From an uncultured Collinsella sp. (GTDB lineage Bacteria; Actinomycetota; Coriobacteriia; Coriobacteriales; Coriobacteriaceae), in contig CABRFZ010000014.1 of the NCBI GenBank assembly GCA_902470365.1, positions 1 to 60,744 of the forward strand: a stretch of DNA of 60,744 nt, read 5' to 3'. The notes beneath the pieces are model-generated. The model searched no databases and had not been told where the DNA came from. It was given only the letters and a program-made list of their open reading frames with translations. Of this stretch, positions 37,779 to 46,690 are shown piece after piece (position 1 is the first letter of the stretch; every line of letters begins with the position of its first letter). Made by a program: the position numbers and the translations under genes.

Positions 37779-37827
37779 AAAAAGCCTCCCATTTCTCATG
37801 TCCAAGAAATGGGAGGCAGTTCAAAAG

Positions 37828-37856
37828 GGGCGGCCATTCAAAAGAAAAGCCGCCCC
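37828..37856 (-). terminator. terminator of the RloA/RloB module
   Basis: GGGGCGGC (37,828-37,835) pairs with GCCGCCCC (37,849-37,856), and TTTTG follows on the minus strand, just at the IS3 boundary. It lies about 160 nt past the rloB-like stop. Confidence 0.6.
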
Positions 37857-38015
37857 TCCGCAGGACGCAGGTCCGTAGGTTGACTGAGTCAATACCGCTA
37901 GATTCGCTCTAGTATCCTGTCGAGTCCCAAAAGGTCAATCCAATTAAAGACGGCAGGCAGCCCAAAACAACATCTTTCATGAATCTCCAGTCCTATCAAG
38001 CCCGATCGAACTCGG

Positions 38016-38684
38016 CTATCCAACCAGATACGGCCCAATCACATCGAATATCTCGCCCACCTTGGTTGCAGGGTTTTGCGCAGATGGTTTAACGTTACCC
38101 AGCCCCCTATGGTATGTGACGAGACGCCCAGCACGCTGCAATGCTTCGCCACGCCTATCATCCACTGCCCCAAACATCCCGTCCAGGTTCTTGCGGTACT
38201 CGATACCCAAGTTCTTCAACATCTCCTGCGCGAGGGCATGCTGGCAGTCGGACGCGGACATATGCGCGGTCGTGTAGCGAAAGTGCAAAAGCGGCCACAG
38301 CTCGAAACAGGGGTTGGACCACAACGCGTGGAAGGTCCTCGAACCATCAGAGAGCTCGTTGCACTTACGTTCCATCGCGTCGAAGTCGGACGCAGGGAAG
38401 TCATCCTTGTCATACACGAGCCACACGTGGTCGAACGTCTCGGGCGCATAGAGGCAGTGTTCGACGGCGAAGTCGAGCAGGTCGAGAGTATGTTTGCCAG
38501 TCCCCTTAACGACTACGGCAACCTTCCGCTCGTTTGCTGCGCCCAACGCGGCGCGCACGCCCTCGAAGTAGCGAGGCTCAGTCTCCTTGCCCTCGGTCAC
38601 CACGAGATGGCGCGTCATCTGTACCATGCGAGAGCGTCCCTCGCGCTTGCCGCTGCGCCAGTCCCTCGACTTTTTCGCGGCCAT
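38016..38684 (-). CDS. RloB-like TOPRIM-fold protein
   Basis: The 222-aa protein matches the RloB family (PF13707): a basic start, HLVVTEGKETEPRYFEG with Glu31 and Glu34, LVYDKDDFP with Asp92, Asp94 and Asp95, and NPCFELWPLLHF at 124-135. RloB is the small partner of an RloA ATPase and related to the second component of AbiL-type abortive infection. The start lies 1 nt past the ATPase stop; an in-frame extension of 64 residues upstream is ATPase sequence in the wrong frame. It is a probable effector. Confidence 0.82.
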   Translation of the reverse strand: MAAKKSRDWRSGKREGRSRMVQMTRHLVVTEGKETEPRYFEGVRAALGAANERKVAVVVKGTGKHTLDLLDFAVEHCLYAPETFDHVWLVYDKDDFPASDFDAMERKCNELSDGSRTFHALWSNPCFELWPLLHFRYTTAHMSASDCQHALAQEMLKNLGIEYRKNLDGMFGAVDDRRGEALQRAGRLVTYHRGLGNVKPSAQNPATKVGEIFDVIGPYLVG

Positions 38685-38685
38685 A

Positions 38686-39903
38686 CTAATCCCACTCCTC
38701 AATGCGCGTGAGATACGGGTCGGCACCATAGCGGCCAGACAGGTACTGCTTGTCGAATGCCGCGTTCTTGCTGACCAGGTTGCCATTTGACTCGTGGATG
38801 TCGGCGAGCGACCATAGCTGGCTCGCCTCCCCCTCGCCGCGTGCGGCAAACCATATCTCGTCGCGGCGAAAAACATCGTTTCGCATAGTGGACACGTCCT
38901 GAGACGAGAAGATGAGCTGCGCGCCGCTCTTGTTGACTTCGGGATCTTTGAACAGCAGGATCACGTAGCGCAGGAGCTTCGGATGCAACTTGGCGTCGAG
39001 TTCATCGACAACGACGGTACCGCCGCGTTCGAGCGCCGCCAGCAGAAACGCCGCCAGCCCCATGAGCTTCTGAGTACCGGCCGACTCCTCGGACAGGCGC
39101 AGCTCATAGCCCTTACCGTCCACCTCATGCTTTACGAAGACGCGCTGGCCCCGCCATTCCGGAGCTTTCTCAACCCTAAAGCCATCGATACGCACGTTAA
39201 CGGCACGCAGAAAACGCGTGATCTCGGGTGAGTCATCCTCATCGAGCAACTGTTCGAGCATCTGCTCCAGATAGGAGCTGTTGTAGTTCAGGAACACCCC
39301 ATCAAGAAACCAACTGGCAGCCTCCTTGATCACCGGCGCGTCAAAGTTGATGCAGAGAAACGACAGGTATGGCAGGCTCGGGTTGAATCTCGCGGCCGTC
39401 ACGAGCTTACGCAGCGTGGGACCAAGCTCAACCCCCGTGCCCTCGCGCTCGAAAAGCATCGCCGTGCGTGACGCCCCCAATTTGCGCCGCCACAGTCCTT
39501 CGGACACGATCTCGTCCGCATGCACGGACAGGGCATAGCGGTACTCATGCTCACCCGCGCGATAGTAGAGCTCGAACTCGGTGGGCTTAGCAGCCGACAC
39601 GTCATCGAACTCGAACGCAGAGCAACGGGGTATCGAAGGGCGATCACCCCCTGGTGCATCAGCACTGGCAGACAGCAGCCTAATCGGTCTGGCTACCGCC
39701 GAGCGAACGTAATCGAGAGCCTCGAGCAGGTTTGACTTACCGCCAGCGTTGGGTCCGTACACCGCGGCCACTGGTAGAAAGCCCTGCCCGTCAGGGCACA
39801 CTATGAGGGAGCGCTCGAACTCCTTCATCGGCGTCGCCTGCATGGAAAGCTCCGCCTCATCGCGATAGGATCTATAGTTCCTGAAGGTGAACTGGCAAAG
39901 CAT
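38686..39903 (-). CDS. RloA-like AAA ATPase
   Basis: The 405-aa ATPase opens MLCQFTFRNYRSYRDEAEL, the usual start of this family, with Walker A YGPNAGGKSN (about 49-58), signature ESAGTQKLMGL, Walker B TVVVDELDAKLHP and a downstream SSQDVSTM switch. Two earlier in-frame ATGs (39,924 and 39,981) exist, but none has a better ribosome-binding site. It forms a two-gene module with the RloB-like gene, parallel to the ATPase/TOPRIM pair at 33,776-36,003. A copy of the shared inverted-repeat element lies about 125 nt upstream. Confidence 0.82.
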   Translation of the reverse strand: MLCQFTFRNYRSYRDEAELSMQATPMKEFERSLIVCPDGQGFLPVAAVYGPNAGGKSNLLEALDYVRSAVARPIRLLSASADAPGGDRPSIPRCSAFEFDDVSAAKPTEFELYYRAGEHEYRYALSVHADEIVSEGLWRRKLGASRTAMLFEREGTGVELGPTLRKLVTAARFNPSLPYLSFLCINFDAPVIKEAASWFLDGVFLNYNSSYLEQMLEQLLDEDDSPEITRFLRAVNVRIDGFRVEKAPEWRGQRVFVKHEVDGKGYELRLSEESAGTQKLMGLAAFLLAALERGGTVVVDELDAKLHPKLLRYVILLFKDPEVNKSGAQLIFSSQDVSTMRNDVFRRDEIWFAARGEGEASQLWSLADIHESNGNLVSKNAAFDKQYLSGRYGADPYLTRIEEWD

Positions 39904-40023
39904 CGTCCTCAACATTCCTTTCATTGTTTTGAAAAGATATTTCAGAGTTTTTATTTGATTATAGACCTTAAATAGCATCAATCAAGTGTTTGCAGCATCT
40001 GGAGCAGAGGGTACAAGGCCAAA

Positions 40024-40151
40024 ACTCGGAAGTATGCGGCAAATCCCTAGCGTGCCGAGCGCTCCGGAATGCCGTAATGCTTCTGCCTGCGGATCCTTTA
40101 TGTGGAAAAGCTGTTGTGCTCGGGGGTTCCAGAATTTGCCGCATACTTCCG
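40024..40151. repeat. inverted-repeat element, copy 2 (upstream of ATPase 2)
   Basis: Terminal arms CGGAAGTATGCGGCAAAT and ATTTGCCGCATACTTCCG are exact 18-nt complements. Interior blocks shared with 36,164-36,292 include CTGCGG and GTGCTCGGGGGTTCC. The more perfect ends suggest this copy is the less decayed one. Confidence 0.75.
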
Positions 40152-40159
40152 GCAGGCGT

Positions 40160-40199
40160 TTGCGGCTGCGGACACGCTAATCCATGCCCGCAGCCGCAA
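40160..40199. terminator. 12-bp perfect hairpin after the DUF2188 gene
   Basis: TTGCGGCTGCGG (40,160-40,171) pairs exactly with 40,188-40,199, 13 nt past the DUF2188 stop. No T run follows on the minus strand, so termination is only inferred. Confidence 0.5.
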
Positions 40200-40212
40200 T
40201 GGCGTCAAGTCC

Positions 40213-40440
40213 CTATCCTCTCGGCGGGAAGGGATCGTGCCCATGGGAATCCTTTGCGCGGATCCTGCCATCAGGACGATGGGTGATTAGCTCAGAGTGC
40301 TGATTAGAACTAATTTGACGACCGCGCTTTATAGCTTCGCCCTGGGTCGTCGTAACAAAGGAAGCGCGACGCGCCCCCTCGCCCTTAACCTGCCAATTGC
40401 CATCCGCCCGCTTCGTAACGTGCTGGTTTCTACCTTTCAT
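40213..40440 (-). CDS. DUF2188 small protein
   Basis: The 75-aa protein fits DUF2188: HVTKRADGNWQVKGEGARRA, then TQGEAIKRGRQISSNQHSEL, THRPDGRIRAKDSHGHDPFP. The function of the family is unknown; it is common in accessory regions. The ATG at 40,440 is preceded by GAGG; a GTG two codons earlier is possible. It lies upstream of the RloA/RloB-like module on the same strand. Confidence 0.85.
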   Translation of the reverse strand: MKGRNQHVTKRADGNWQVKGEGARRASFVTTTQGEAIKRGRQISSNQHSELITHRPDGRIRAKDSHGHDPFPPRG

Positions 40441-40576
40441 ACTCACCTCGCCTTCACGACCGATTGATTAACGTGCTCACAGCATGAGGCTCGCAGCAAG
40501 TTCACTCGTGCCGCTTTGCTTAAAGCATAAATACTGGCGCGGACATAAGCCGGACCTGAAAGGTGTCAGTATATGG

Positions 40577-40630
40577 AATCTCGAAGAAGTACAAGCCGGC
40601 CTCATGCTGAAACCGCCGTATCGCGCATAG
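40577..40630 (+). pseudogene. 3' remnant of a second copy of the gene at 46,874
   Basis: The frame reads NLEEVQAGLMLKPPYRA and stop, matching SLEEAQGGLMLKLPHSV and stop at the end of the 46,874-47,545 gene, with DNA similarity continuing a few bases past the stop (ATAGCC). Nothing convincing is left upstream. The rest of 40,441-40,811 shows no gene or clear structure. Confidence 0.55.
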
Positions 40631-40811
40631 CCCATTCCTATAAACGCAGCTAGTGCTACATAAACTCAGAAAATAAGGAGGATACACATTGAAAGTTAAT
40701 TGGACCTGTCTCTATCTATAGGAAATCGGAAGGTCTTGATGCAAGAATATCTAAATCCGCCAACTGCAACAGCCTTGTTTCCCTAGCGCATGACAGCCCA
40801 TCACCCTGCAA

Positions 40812-42437
40812 TTACTCTTTCCGATCGTCGGCAGGTTTTAAGGCCTCAGTCAACTCGTTCAGCATGGTCGTAAGCCGAGCAATAAGTCTTTTCGCATCTT
40901 CTCTATGGTCTTCGGTGACCACATCGCCGTAAAGCCTATCGTATTTTGAGCCCTTACCGTGCGCTGCCCCCGCCGACCGAAGGTTCTGAAGATCACGGAG
41001 AGGCTTTAGGTCGATCACGATGTCATTCCCGCTAAGAAAGGCCTCCAGCTTGTTAATACTACCCTTCGCATCAGCGTCCTTTAGAGCACTTTCATCAATG
41101 TAGTCGACGAGGGCTCTCGTGAGGGCCATAGTCACGGACTCAAATTCAGACTCGCCGTTGCCAGATGGAATGTGGATTTGTTCAAGAATGCCCTCGTCTG
41201 CACGGTGGAAAGGCCTATACAGCGCCAAGCCAAACCGTTTCCTCCATGCTTTATCAAGTTCCATTCGCGCTCGCATAAGCATGGAAACAGGGCCCGACGG
41301 ATCTTTAACCCACATATTGAGCAAATCTGTCTTGAATACCTCATCAGAAATGCGCTGGTCAACGGGAGACATCTCGAAGGAAAGGAAATGAGTGCGCTCA
41401 CTCTCGGGAAGATCGCGTCCCAAATCGCCGAGATAAACCATAACTCTGTCCGGGTCAACATTGTCAATCTCGCACCTCCACTGGCTCCCACATGAAATGT
41501 GACGCTCGCTGACATCGAAGTGAGGGCTACTCCTGTACTTATCAAGTACAGCGGGCTTAAAGAAAACGGGGGTTAAGTAATGTGGGGCGCGAGGCTCCTT
41601 ATCAAAGTAGGTGCCAAGCTTATTCGGGTCACATGTGTATCGAACGAGCGAGCCGTCAGGCCGTTCGCCGATGACGAACTCGGGGTACCGTTCATTTTTC
41701 TCATCGAACGGCCATACGCCACAAGTCTCGACGTCGTCGGGCTCGATAAAGCTTCGAGCGTAGAGCATGGACAGCAGATAGCCTTCATCAATATCGCTCG
41801 TGTACCACTGTCCGATATGGTAGTTCCCTCCGACTTCATCACTCTCTGAAATGCACTCAGTGCTCCCCAAAGGATAGTTGGACGAAGATGCCAGCCGAGC
41901 GTCAACAAAGTAGACGAAGAAGCATTGCTTAGCTGCAATGAAGCGCAGTATATATTTGGTCCTGACACGCACCTCGTCTCCAGCAAAGTCAACGACTTTT
42001 TCTCTCTCGCCGCACTTGTCGACGCTATAGTAGCAACCGTCTTCGCCGCGGTAGAGTTCAAACAGCATGACAAATTCCTGGTTGACCAGAATCTGCGCTT
42101 GGTCGAGCGGATAGAAATACTGCTCGGCAACAATAAAGTCATAGCCCTCATCGCGCCCGTCATGATAAGTGACGTCATCTGCACATACGCAGAAGCCTGG
42201 CGAGAAACTGGAAGCATGCTTCAACCAATCATCACCTGCAAGAATCTCCTGCCTCCGTGCAAGGTCGGCAAAACAGGCAAAAACGGAAGGCCTTCCATCA
42301 GCAGCGTCATGGTGCGAATAGACGGTAACCCATGCTCCGGAAAGGGGGTTCTTGACCAGCTCGATCACTTTCTCCTGCTTGAATGGTTTAGCGTCGAGCC
42401 CCAGCCTGGCTAAAACCCTTAAAACCGCTTCGTTCAT
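40812..42437 (-). CDS. uncharacterised protein with C-terminal HEPN-like motif
   Basis: I do not recognise this 541-aa protein as a named family. Most of it is soluble mixed alpha/beta sequence with no known catalytic motif that I can see. The last 110 residues look helical and contain LQNLRSAGAAHGKGSKY, with Arg487 and His493 in an R-x5-H arrangement, the spacing used by HEPN ribonucleases. The ATG at 42,437 has AGAGG 5 nt upstream. It stands alone between the RloA/RloB-like module and an Abi-alpha gene. A role in abortive defence is inference from motif and context. Confidence 0.6.
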   Translation of the reverse strand: MNEAVLRVLARLGLDAKPFKQEKVIELVKNPLSGAWVTVYSHHDAADGRPSVFACFADLARRQEILAGDDWLKHASSFSPGFCVCADDVTYHDGRDEGYDFIVAEQYFYPLDQAQILVNQEFVMLFELYRGEDGCYYSVDKCGEREKVVDFAGDEVRVRTKYILRFIAAKQCFFVYFVDARLASSSNYPLGSTECISESDEVGGNYHIGQWYTSDIDEGYLLSMLYARSFIEPDDVETCGVWPFDEKNERYPEFVIGERPDGSLVRYTCDPNKLGTYFDKEPRAPHYLTPVFFKPAVLDKYRSSPHFDVSERHISCGSQWRCEIDNVDPDRVMVYLGDLGRDLPESERTHFLSFEMSPVDQRISDEVFKTDLLNMWVKDPSGPVSMLMRARMELDKAWRKRFGLALYRPFHRADEGILEQIHIPSGNGESEFESVTMALTRALVDYIDESALKDADAKGSINKLEAFLSGNDIVIDLKPLRDLQNLRSAGAAHGKGSKYDRLYGDVVTEDHREDAKRLIARLTTMLNELTEALKPADDRKE

Positions 42438-42690
42438 ATGCACCTCTTACCATTTGGCACCATCACCGTAAAATGAAGCGAAAATGAACCGTGAGAAACT
42501 ATCACGGACCAAAATCGTTTAAGGAAATTGTCCATCATTGCGGGGACAAAGAAAAACCGCCAGGACGACGGTCGGAAGCTTTAAAAGACTAATTGACAAG
42601 AAATAGAAGGTATTCCCATCAAATCTGACCAACGCATTCACCCATTAGCAAACCGCCAAGAATCGAATCGTACCAGCACTGCCGAGAAGA

Positions 42691-43488
42691 CTAAACACAG
42701 CACTTAATAAAAAGCTTCCCGAACGGTGTTAGCCTAAAAACATGATGTACGCAATCAAACCGCCATCCATCAGAAGGCGTATTATCCTTCTTTATATTTC
42801 GGATCCTGTCAGAATCCTCAATCCCAAGATAATCGTCTTCTCCCTCGTAACAGTACGTTTCTTCGCTTAAAAGTTTCAGTCGCTCCAAGTTATTCAAATA
42901 CAAAGACACATTCTCAGGACATTGAACGATAGCATCGAATACGTTCGTATAATTTTCGCAAAGCACTCGCCACCGAGCTTTAATTGGCATGTCATCGTCT
43001 TCGACAACGCGTAAGTCAATAACCGGAATATGATCTTTACCAAGCCCTTCAGAAAGCCACGACATCATTTTGGCTTCATCGGGAGTCAGTTGTCCGATTA
43101 TGCTAACAAAACTCGGATGGACGAGAGGAGAAACCCTTTTATCCATAGAGGACGCGAGTAAATTAACGTACAGCCCCCTTAGGTCCTGACTGTCGTACGA
43201 ATATGACAGTTGCTGAATAGCCGGCACCACAACATTCTGTGCAGGCTCACAGAAGCAGTCCTCCGGGACGTCTTCCATCTTTTCTTCGATTTGCCGAATC
43301 GCCTCCTCAATATTGCTCTCGCCGTTAACCACCCATTTCTTCCAGGGGCCAAGCAATACGCCAACGGTTCTGGGAACTAAACTCAGAGTGTCTCCGACCG
43401 ATGAGAGCACAGGATGCAGAGCATCATCATATGCTTTACTCAATACATCAGATGGCAGAGATGCAATTTCTTTGGAAAGCTCGTCCAC
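42691..43488 (-). CDS. Abi-alpha (DUF4393) protein
   Basis: The 265-aa protein resembles PF14337 (Abi_alpha/DUF4393): PRTVGVLLGPWKKWVVNGESN near 39-60, EDCFCEPAQNVVVPAIQQLSY, LRGLYVNLLASSMDKR, and VHPSFVSIIGQLTPDEAKM. The family is linked to abortive infection, but its mechanism is not established. It starts at a GTG with GGGTGAG upstream. The C-terminal third (from about 175) is less conserved and ends LTPFGKLFIKCCV. Confidence 0.8.
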   Translation of the reverse strand: MDELSKEIASLPSDVLSKAYDDALHPVLSSVGDTLSLVPRTVGVLLGPWKKWVVNGESNIEEAIRQIEEKMEDVPEDCFCEPAQNVVVPAIQQLSYSYDSQDLRGLYVNLLASSMDKRVSPLVHPSFVSIIGQLTPDEAKMMSWLSEGLGKDHIPVIDLRVVEDDDMPIKARWRVLCENYTNVFDAIVQCPENVSLYLNNLERLKLLSEETYCYEGEDDYLGIEDSDRIRNIKKDNTPSDGWRFDCVHHVFRLTPFGKLFIKCCV

Positions 43489-43607
43489 TTTGTCTCACCC
43501 TATTCATACCGACATCAAGTCCATGATGTATAAGGCCCACATTGATACAGCCAACAACGGGGAGGGATTGCAGTACCTAACGGCCTGACATTCTGAGTAT
43601 CTCGCCC

Positions 43608-43938
43608 TCACTCCCCCTTCTTCTTGCGCAGCACATCTATCGCGTGTTCGCCCAAGATCGCCGAGGACAGCTTCAGTGCCGCACCCTTAACGGTGTTGAA
43701 GAAGTTCTCGAGAAACGGTGCGTTCATGTCGTAGTAGTTCATGTTCCTAAACAGTGCATAAATCGCGAGGAACGTTTGGGCAATGACCACTACAACACTC
43801 ATTGCAAGAGCGTTGTAGGGCGACTGGGAAATCCGCACCAAGGGTCTCAAGCGCAGTTGGGCAAACCAATCTCCGGCGACCAACAATCCGTCTTGGGCAG
43901 TCTTAATAACCCATAGGGAAAGTAGTTGCGCATAAGGA
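43608..43938 (-). pseudogene. 3' fragment of a membrane protein cut by an IS256-family element
   Basis: The last 105 or so residues of the open frame (from LLSLWVIKTAQDG to VLRKKKGE) contain one clear membrane helix (ALAMSVVVVIAQTFLAIYALF-like; first 20 residues ALAMSVVVVIAQTFLAIYAL) and a basic end. Upstream of about 43,939 the frame runs into the left end of an IS256-type element, so the true start is lost. The original function cannot be told. Confidence 0.6.
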
Positions 43939-44717
43939 GGTGACGCATAATTTCTTTCACAAATTGACAAACACATAGAGGGACACGGTCCACGCGTATT
44001 CATATGATTTCTGGCGACTAGACAATAAACCATCGAGGAAAGGGGCACGGGCAGTATATGCGAACATCGTATCAGTCGACGACGAGTCGTCCGAGCCCGT
44101 CGGGGCCGAACGCTACGAGAGGGCGGCGGGCCGGGAGGTCTACCGCAGCGGCCACTACGCGAGGAAGTTCGTCACCGGGGCCGGGGAAGTCGAGCTCGGC
44201 GTGCCGAAACTCCGCGGCGCGACCTTCCGGACGGCTGTCATCGAGCGCTACCGCAGGCGCGAGACCTCTGTCGAGGAGGCTATCGTCGAGATGTACCTGG
44301 CGGGCGTCTCAACCAAGAGGATCGAGGACGTCTCCGAGCTCCTCTGGGGGGCGCCGGTGTCCACCGCGAGGACGGTGAGCGACGGGTTCGCCGAGACACT
44401 GGCCTACACGGAATTCCCGCCGGAGCACTGGCGCCGGATCAGGACGAACAACGGGATCGAACGCATCGACTGCGAGATCAGGAGGAGGACGAGGGCCGTC
44501 GGGACCTACCCGGACGGCAACTCGGTCGTCATACTGGTGTCAGCGAGACTGAAGTACATAGCGGAGCACGAATGGGGCAAGAGGAGGTACCTGGACATGT
44601 CCAAACTGGAGGAGATGGACGAGCTGAAGGGAAAAGCGGAGGGCTAGAAGAGGACGAGGCCGAGGACGGCTAAATCAATTTACGAAAGTATCTTGACGGT
44701 ACCCGAAAATGTGACCC
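43939..44717 (+). mobile_element. IS256-family element with internal deletion
   Basis: The left end GGTGACGCATAATTTCTTTC and the right end (inward GGGTCACATTTTCGGG) are related inverted repeats. About 780 bp remain where a full element would be about 1.3-1.4 kb. The left 130 bp are repeated, in the opposite orientation and at roughly 75% identity, at 52,200-52,330. No clear target duplication is visible. Confidence 0.65.
44057..44647 (+). pseudogene. IS256-family transposase lacking its catalytic core
   Basis: In one frame the sequence reads ANIVSVDDESS, then GAERYERAAGREVYRSGHYA, ELGVPKLRGATFRTAVIERY, IVEMYLAGVSTKRIEDVSE, which is the N-terminal third of a Mutator-type transposase. It jumps at about 44,380 (TARTVSDGFAETLAY) straight to the C-terminal part NNGIERIDCEIRRRTRAVGT and ends KLEEMDELKGKAEG. 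The DDE-bearing centre is missing and part of the N-terminus has been lost too, so it is inactive, though it could be moved in trans. Confidence 0.8.
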
Positions 44718-44767
44718 AACCCCTCGCTTTGCCGTCGAGCCATTATGATAATTAACAACGTACAACG

Positions 44768-45502
44768 ATGAGGAGCCCGATCGGAACTCAAGTAGACGGG
44801 AACAACGTGCAATCAATCGAACATCTAAAGTCCACGGACGGTCTGGGTGAAGGCAAAGGCGGCATTTGGAAAAAGTGGCCTTGGAAAGACCTAGATCACT
44901 ATGAATTAATGTCTGATCTTATTCTTAAGGCCAACTACAGCATTCAAGACTTCAATGCTGCCATCAAAGACGGATTTTCTCCCAACATTAAGGACACCGT
45001 ATTTCTAGTAGCACTCGCCACCTGGATTAAAGATGCATACTGGCAGATTAATTACACCTGTTTGAAAGAAGTAATTAGAACCAAATTCGAGCTCTCGAGA
45101 CAAAATGAACTCACAGAGGCGCGTAATTATCTTGAAGCGGTTCGCTCAATCGTAATTGCACACCCTCTAAATTCGACGAGGCATGAAGAATACGGCTTTG
45201 GTCCAGCGGAGCGAATTTGTATTGATGTGAGAGGGAAAAGCCTTCTCGACTCATATCCGGGTGCAGTGATCTATCGCATCACACCAAAAGGATTAGAAGA
45301 GACTGATAACGTTGCTGAGAACGAAATCGCACTCATGACTTGTCGTAGCACTCAAACAGAAACTGGCAAGCTACATTTTGAAAGATGCTGTCTAGATATG
45401 CGCGATATTCGCAACTCAGCTCAGGTCTACATTGACGCTTTATACGAACTCGACCGATATCTCGGTCGGCTAAAGAAGAACGACTTTTTTAATGAAGCGT
45501 AG
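44768..45502 (+). CDS. uncharacterised protein with HEPN-like R-x5-H motif
   Basis: This 244-aa protein is one of the few rightward genes in the island. After a variable first 35 residues it is mainly helical, and it contains YLEAVRSIVIAHPLNSTRHE with Arg126 and His132 in R-x5-H spacing inside a predicted helix pair. The second half (CIDVRGKSLLDSYPGAVIYR) looks alpha/beta. No ribosome-binding site is evident at the ATG, so the start could be a little downstream. I do not recognise a family. It begins 50 nt past the IS256 right end. Confidence 0.55.
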   Translation: MRSPIGTQVDGNNVQSIEHLKSTDGLGEGKGGIWKKWPWKDLDHYELMSDLILKANYSIQDFNAAIKDGFSPNIKDTVFLVALATWIKDAYWQINYTCLKEVIRTKFELSRQNELTEARNYLEAVRSIVIAHPLNSTRHEEYGFGPAERICIDVRGKSLLDSYPGAVIYRITPKGLEETDNVAENEIALMTCRSTQTETGKLHFERCCLDMRDIRNSAQVYIDALYELDRYLGRLKKNDFFNEA

Positions 45503-45643
45503 CCATAGATAGCTAAGCAGATCCTGGATTTTGCTGGGATAAAAAACCTGGGCTAATGGAACTCTGGGCGCAGACTATCGGCAACCGCAGAGGCACCCGT
45601 CCGACCGCAAACATGAGCAGAACCGCAATGCTGGAGCTATTCT

Positions 45644-46690
45644 CTAGCGAATTGATCTGCGCTCAGCCGCAATTGCATTTCGAGCATCCTTTAGATGCTT
45701 CTGTGCCTTTCGGTGCATATCTTTTAATTGCTTAACTGGGTCAACATCAACTTCATCATAAACATGGGTCATATCGCCATCAACATATGCAACAAAGGAA
45801 GAGCCGCCCAGCTTGCCGACTGCTTTGCTGTGCTGTAATAGCAAACTCTGCATATCCTTACGAGCGGCGCGTATTCTGGGCTCGGCACATTTCAGGAAAT
45901 GACAGAATAACTCAATAACAAGTTCGTTGTACCTCATGTTTGTATATCGAAAACAAAGATACGGACAATCGGATGAATCATGGTCTTTGATTTTCGAAAT
46001 TGTCTTGTTTAGAAAGGCGCGAAGTTTTGGCGAGGTATTGTATTCGCGCATATCAACAATTTGATCAAGATCAAATCTAACCCTAGTCGCATCATTTTCC
46101 CTGACAAGCGAAATAACGGTTTGACCATGCTGAACTGGATTTCGAATCTCATACATAAAAACATAGAGGCCACCTTCGTCATACCAAGAAGAAGGCAGTT
46201 TCCAATAGTCTTTATACAGTTCTTTATTTGAACCTCGGTCATACTTCCGCATAACTGCCTGCATTCTATCGACAAGACCACGGGCTGCGGAAACATAATT
46301 TCCAAAAGCAGCGTTAACAACAGTCCTCTCGCCAAAACCCCCATTGGCAAAGCCGTCGGGTAAGAAGTCAAACTGATCACACGGAACCAAGCGCCTCAGT
46401 TCACCATAGTTCCATCGAAACTGTTCATACAGTTGCTTAGCCTCCCAAAGTGACCGCACAACGTCGTCATACTCTTTCACTTTGGTTACAGAATCGCCCT
46501 CGAGATACTCAATCTTTGAGAGCGCTTTCTGAGCTTCGACACTCACCGATTTGAACGGCAAAACATGGACTAAATCTGCCAAGGGAATCCCCCTAATAGA
46601 GCAATAGCCATACATATGGCAATTAACAACGTTCCTAGCAAGGCGAACACTAGGGATGCTAGCACCAAATGCCAACGGTTTTGTGGACAT
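45644..46690 (-). CDS. uncharacterised protein with HEPN-type RNxxxH motif
   Basis: The protein (348 aa from the ATG at 46,690) is mostly helical. The segment YVFMYEIRNPVQHGQTVISL contains Arg183-Asn184 and His188, matching RNxxxH, the classic catalytic motif of HEPN ribonucleases. The C-terminus is charged and probably coiled (KQLKDMHRKAQKHLKDARNA). Start choice is weak: no good ribosome-binding site, and an ATG at 46,615 is also possible, while the frame upstream of 46,690 looks non-coding. It is divergent from the gene at 46,874. Confidence 0.58.
   Translation of the reverse strand: MSTKPLAFGASIPSVRLARNVVNCHMYGYCSIRGIPLADLVHVLPFKSVSVEAQKALSKIEYLEGDSVTKVKEYDDVVRSLWEAKQLYEQFRWNYGELRRLVPCDQFDFLPDGFANGGFGERTVVNAAFGNYVSAARGLVDRMQAVMRKYDRGSNKELYKDYWKLPSSWYDEGGLYVFMYEIRNPVQHGQTVISLVRENDATRVRFDLDQIVDMREYNTSPKLRAFLNKTISKIKDHDSSDCPYLCFRYTNMRYNELVIELFCHFLKCAEPRIRAARKDMQSLLLQHSKAVGKLGGSSFVAYVDGDMTHVYDEVDVDPVKQLKDMHRKAQKHLKDARNAIAAERRSIR

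Larger units (their letters stand above)
36371..37823 (-). mobile_element. IS3-family element (IS150-like), apparently complete
   Basis: Terminal inverted repeats begin TGAACTGC at both ends and share CTTGGAC after a variable A/T stretch. The 1,453-bp unit is flanked by AAA on both sides, consistent with a 3-bp target duplication. It encodes OrfA and OrfB with a -1 frameshift window. The unusually high GC against the surrounding island marks it as a recent arrival. It separates the two ATPase/TOPRIM modules. Confidence 0.9.

Noticed and set aside
37321..37824. N-terminal extension of the IS3 OrfB
   Set aside because: The frame is open but reads as Arg/Gly/Ala-rich nonsense opposite the real OrfA frame. 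The A7 slip site explains how OrfB is made.
43939..44048. Longer start for the membrane-protein fragment at 43,608
   Set aside because: The extra codons lie in the left end of an IS256-family element that is repeated at 52,200-52,330, so they are not part of the original gene.
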